From contig CM049999.1 of assembly GCA_016630955.3 (NCBI GenBank), positions 1-64,000 of the forward strand: 64,000 bases of DNA, read 5' to 3'. Within the stretch, counting starts at the first letter, position 1, and each line of letters begins with the position of its first letter. Below the pieces are notes generated by a model. It worked only from the letters and a program-made list of their open reading frames with translations. It was not told the origin of the DNA and did not search any database. This DNA comes from Didymella arachidicola. Its lineage: Eukaryota > Ascomycota > Dothideomycetes > Pleosporales > Didymellaceae. Shown in pieces: positions 61,069 to 64,000 of the stretch. A program made the position numbers and the translations under genes.

Positions 61069-61439
61069 TAATCTATTAGCGAGCTGATCATATTAGCGAG
61101 CTGATTACTTCGTGCACCCCACCACATCTCTAACAAGGATATCTCAACACAACACCAAGTAATCGCGATAAAAAGTAGATAGAATTAATCGCCTAACTGT
61201 GTTGTATTAATTGTGCAGGTGCGTCTATTGTGCCCAGGGTTTCTGCAGGCAGTGCAGACCTGAACACACTGCCGAGCTGCACCAGCAACAAGTCTCTCTT
61301 CACGCTTCTCTGCAGCTGCCAATGCCAACGCCTCTCTCTGGGCTATTATATCATCAGCTTCCTCTTGTGAAAGGGTCCCTCCCTTCTGTATACGCTTCCG
61401 TTTTCGGGATTTACGCTTAGTGGCGCTGGTAGCGATAGC
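61069..61439 (-). mobile_element. Pogo-G fragment (3' end of transposase plus TIR), interrupted by Gypsy-3
   Basis: TIR at 61069 with two ATTAGCGAGCTGAT units starting 61075 and 61092 (17-bp period). The minus strand at about 61195-61439 encodes the C-terminal part of a pogo transposase: basic coil and knuckle CTACRNPGHNRRTC. The rest is expected beyond the far end of Gypsy-3, outside the window. Confidence 0.75.
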
Positions 61440-61948
61440 TGTTGAAGTCGTACTTTAAGCAAAGCTCGTAAGCACTAATTCTATTGGTTCTCAGGGATGA
61501 GTACGGTGACAGGAAGCCGAAGGGGTTGGTTGCAATAAGGTGTACAGATACGATCTGTCAGTCTTGAGAGCAGGGTAACGATGAGTAGTACAGAGTAGAC
61601 TGTCTAGCTCGAAGGTTGGGTTTGAGATCCAAAGACAAACTTGATAACTTAGGTTGAACACGAACTGTAAGAGTTGTGTTCCTACGTACTATATACATAC
61701 AGATGTTCCATTCTTGTTCCATTGTTCTATAGTTGTTCCAACCTGGTACTTTCTGGAACATCGTGGGATTCTTGGAACATCACGTGACTTGTTCCATGGT
61801 GGCGTTCCGCCAAGACTTTGGAACATGAGGGGTTACGTCGTCATTGGTCCTGGGTGCTGACCTTCTTGAAGGCCTGCGGGTTGTCCCCGAGTGTCATCAA
61901 TCCTTCCTTCTCTTATCTTCTGCCTTGCCCCGTCTCAGGTTCGTAACA
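61440..61948 (-). repeat. Gypsy-3 3' LTR (type C U3)
   Basis: 509 bp. 61440-61682 is the shared R/U5; 61683-61948 is a distinct U3 with eight GTTCC/GGAAC motifs (GTTCCA four times, GTTCCG once, TGGAAC three times) between about 61704 and 61826, close to the TATA-like ATGTATATAG (minus strand). Confidence 0.88.
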
Positions 61949-61990
61949 CTATCCCCCCTCTTCAATCTTCATGTCCTCATGAACTGACTC

Positions 61991-62545
61991 ATGGTTTCCA
62001 GAAGCACTGCATATCGTCACTCCGTCGGTGACCGCATTAACCGCACTGGACAGCTCGCAATGGTGTCTTGTCAGTACTGCGCCAGAAAAGGTCTTGCGTG
62101 TAGGATGTCGTCGTTGAAGAAGGAGTGTGGGAATTGTTATCGCGCAGGGGCCCAGAAGTGTGTTCCGATGGAGGTTCCGGTTCCGAATTTCGAACGAATC
62201 GATCGAGAAATGAATCGTCTGGAGCAACAAGAGGCCGAAGCGGACGAAGCGGAGTCTGCTGCTCTTCAGACTATTCTGGCCGCGCGTGCGAAAAAAGATC
62301 GCATTCGAAAACAAAGGAAAATGCTGCAGCGTCGCGAGCAACAGTGGGTAGATGAGGCTGGTCGATACGTTGAGGATATCGAAGCTCTTGAAGCCGTTGA
62401 GGGTATTAATCGGGAGGTTGCACAGCTGGAGGCAGGTCTGATGCCTGGTTCTCTGGCTCTTGACTGGAGCGCTTTTATGCCGTCTGTGTTGGAGGGCGAC
62501 CCGGGCTTCCTTGCTGATGGAGCCGAGGTTACCGGTAATTCGTAA
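61991..62545 (+). CDS. Gypsy-3 antisense accessory protein, Zn2Cys6-like (aORF3)
   Basis: 184-aa intact frame, ATG 43 nt from the LTR edge. Cysteines at residues 27, 30, 37, 46, 49 and 57 (CQYCARKGLAC, CGNCYRAGAQKC) match the Gypsy-2 protein position by position. A charged helix (about 68-140, DREMNRLEQQEAEADEAE) and an acidic, aromatic tail (LALDWSAFMPSVLEGD) follow. The two proteins share GDRINR, LAMVSC and VPVPNF but differ widely elsewhere. The rest of the element is separated by Pogo-H, inserted 5 bp after the stop codon, so this gene may persist as a stand-alone unit. Confidence 0.72.
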   Translation: MVSRSTAYRHSVGDRINRTGQLAMVSCQYCARKGLACRMSSLKKECGNCYRAGAQKCVPMEVPVPNFERIDREMNRLEQQEAEADEAESAALQTILAARAKKDRIRKQRKMLQRREQQWVDEAGRYVEDIEALEAVEGINREVAQLEAGLMPGSLALDWSAFMPSVLEGDPGFLADGAEVTGNS

Positions 62546-62549
62546 AAGG

Positions 62550-64000
62550 TAACGTGTTTCCCCACCGAGCCGCCCACCCCCACCGAGTCGCCCGCCCTCA
62601 CCAAAATCGCGACTATTACACGATTATTACGCTCGACCACAACGCTGCATAAATACAGTATCAATCTCAAATTAATCCTTAGAAGCGTCGCTATCGACTG
62701 AATCTACTATTTCTGCAGTGCAGGTGCGCGCGTTGTGGCCAGTCTTGCCACAACGCCCGCAGTGCCTCTCTTTGCGCACCCTCTTCGCTGGCGGTTCTGC
62801 TGCCTCCTGGCCGCCACCGTCCTTCTCAGCTATCAAATCCTGTACGTCACCCACTGTAAGACTCTCCTCTGTCCGAATATACTTTCTCTTGCGACTGCGC
62901 TGCTCTGTTAAGGCGTCAATTGACTTCCGAAGCCCTGCCAGTTCCCTAGCTTGTAATAGTGAATTGTGGCCTATTACAGCCATGCCTTTTGTGAGCGAGT
63001 CAACTGCTTGCAGAAGAGGAGAGATAGGAGACTCTCTGTGCCTTTGTATGCGCTCACGAACTAGCGTAGACTGCGCCTCCATCTCTTTTATTGTGGCTGG
63101 CGTTTTGGACTCCCAAGGGGTGTCCTCTGGTAGTGGAGGTGTTGGTGTACGAAGCACCACATCAAGCTTTGATAACACCCGCTCTGGGTCGTGAGGTACT
63201 AAACCAGCGCCTCTAAAGCTTGCTAGGATATTTTCCTTTGTAATTGCCTTGTTAAAAGCAATGTGAAAGGCTGGTAGAAAGGTCTCTTTCTTAACTTGAG
63301 TGACAGAGTACCTTGCCCAGCTGTCGATCTCAGCGTAGTACGCCCGCTTCAAGGGGGCAAAACAGCCCACGTCAAGCGGCTGTAATAGGTGCGACGAGTG
63401 TGGGGGCATACACAGGGTGATAATCTTGTGTTCTGCGCAATATTGGTGAAATGCAGCAGAGCTGTGGCTCTCATGGCCGTCCACAATTAGTAGACGGTAC
63501 ACACCCACAGTACGCTCCTTTGTATGCGCGTCAAAGTGCTTCAGCCACTTTAGACCAAGCTCATTTGTTGTCCAGCCGTTAGAGCTAGTCTCAATTACCC
63601 AGTCGCGAGGCAGGCCTGGGTACCAGCTTGATATAAGGACCTTACCACCAAAGATAATGAAGGGTGGGATAGCCCAGCCAGCAGCGCAGATGCCCTGGAT
63701 GATTGTGACCCAGTCACGGTTGCCTGGCTGTATCTTCTTTGGATTGGTTCGCTTCTCAGAGCCTGTAAAGACCATCTGAGCGTTAATTATGCCCATCATG
63801 AACCCAGACTCATCAAAGTTATGTGTGTCTTCAGCAAGGATGCCGTACTTCTCCTTTGTTGTCCTTACTAGCTCGAACCAGGGCGTTATAACGCGTGGGT
63901 CTTCGTTTAGGGCTCGCTGACGATCGTATGGACGGCTGCGTCGAAGCTTGACTTCCTTGGTACGCGTTCTGAACCTGTCTACCCAGTGCTTGCCAACAGG
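62550..64000 (-). mobile_element. Pogo-H: pogo/Fot1-type transposon, extends beyond the window
   Basis: Tip TAACGTGTTTCCCC at 62550. TIR with two units, CACCGAGCCGCCCAC at 62563 and CACCGAGTCGCCCGCC at 62581, spaced 18 bp, one more than in the other families here. The second TIR is outside the window. Confidence 0.85.
62672..64000 (-). CDS. Pogo-H transposase, 5' end outside the window
   Basis: Open to the window end without a stop. The visible 442 codons hold the end of the CENP-B-type HTH (PVGKHWVDRFRTRTKEVKL), a DDE_1 core (HNFDESGFMMG, LLIVDGHESHSS, QPLDVGCFAPLK), a Leu-rich coil with RSRKRKYIR, and the knuckle CGRCGKTGHNARTC. All three aspartates are present; it may be functional if the missing part is intact. 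Confidence 0.9.
   Translation of the reverse strand, partial: PVGKHWVDRFRTRTKEVKLRRSRPYDRQRALNEDPRVITPWFELVRTTKEKYGILAEDTHNFDESGFMMGIINAQMVFTGSEKRTNPKKIQPGNRDWVTIIQGICAAGWAIPPFIIFGGKVLISSWYPGLPRDWVIETSSNGWTTNELGLKWLKHFDAHTKERTVGVYRLLIVDGHESHSSAAFHQYCAEHKIITLCMPPHSSHLLQPLDVGCFAPLKRAYYAEIDSWARYSVTQVKKETFLPAFHIAFNKAITKENILASFRGAGLVPHDPERVLSKLDVVLRTPTPPLPEDTPWESKTPATIKEMEAQSTLVRERIQRHRESPISPLLQAVDSLTKGMAVIGHNSLLQARELAGLRKSIDALTEQRSRKRKYIRTEESLTVGDVQDLIAEKDGGGQEAAEPPAKRVRKERHCGRCGKTGHNARTCTAEIVDSVDSDASKD

Larger units (their letters stand above)
61440..62549 (-). mobile_element. Gypsy-3 (partial): LTR plus antisense gene, then interrupted by Pogo-H
   Basis: The 3' LTR (61440-61948) and the antisense accessory gene are visible; pol, gag and the 5' LTR are expected on the far side of Pogo-H, outside the window. 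The purine tract is present on the minus strand next to 61948 (GAAGAGGGGGGATAG). The target duplication should be ATAGC (61435-61439). Confidence 0.75.

Overview
The window is nuclear DNA of a filamentous ascomycete, most likely a Dothideomycete (Pleosporales-type). Evidence: genes with many 46-60 bp GT-AG introns and CTAAC-like branch sites, fungal-type genes (FAT1-like acyl-CoA synthetase, RNase III, mitoribosomal mS33, fungal 7TM rhodopsin-like protein, tyrosinase, GH32), Ty3/gypsy chromoviruses, pogo/Fot1 transposons, and C-to-T decay with very AT-rich blocks as left by repeat-induced point mutation (RIP).

Layout. 1-20.1 kb is a transposon nest: two decayed pogo elements, a solo LTR, and a RIP-decayed pogo relic (4365-20107) split by two intact Ty3/gypsy elements, Gypsy-1 (4579-11753, +, TSD ACAAC) and Gypsy-2 (12667-19835, -, TSD GAAAG). 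An intact pogo element follows at 20171-22305. 22.5-24.2 kb is a carotenoid oxygenase gene with a minisatellite upstream. Intact pogo elements lie at 24635-26484 and 31216-33074, on either side of an unrecognised gene (28.3-30 kb). 34-41.7 kb is a gene-dense core block: RNase III, mS33, hotdog thioesterase, MFS transporter, acyl-CoA synthetase. 42-56 kb is an accessory block: decayed locus with a kinase relic, an intact kinase, a P450 relic, a Gfo/Idh/MocA oxidoreductase, tyrosinase, a 7TM protein and a secreted GH32 enzyme. 56.2-64 kb is again repeats: a decayed pogo element, about 3 kb of extremely AT-rich RIP-type DNA, a pogo fragment split by a third gypsy element, and another pogo element running off the window end.

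Most unusual content. All three gypsy elements carry a small intact gene antisense to pol next to the 3' LTR. It encodes a six-cysteine cluster with Gal4-type Zn2Cys6 spacing, a charged helix and an acidic/aromatic tail, so it looks like a miniature transcription factor. Gypsy-1 and Gypsy-2 are nearly identical from R/U5 through gag to the pol chromodomain, then diverge abruptly through the chromodomain tail, the antisense gene and the LTR U3, as if a targeting/regulator/promoter cassette had been exchanged. Four LTRs share R/U5 but have four different U3s, each with its own repeated short motif just upstream of the TATA box. Separately, the pogo elements, although of different sequence families, share one TIR architecture: a tandem motif duplication with a 17-bp period (18 in one) behind a TA-ACGT tip.
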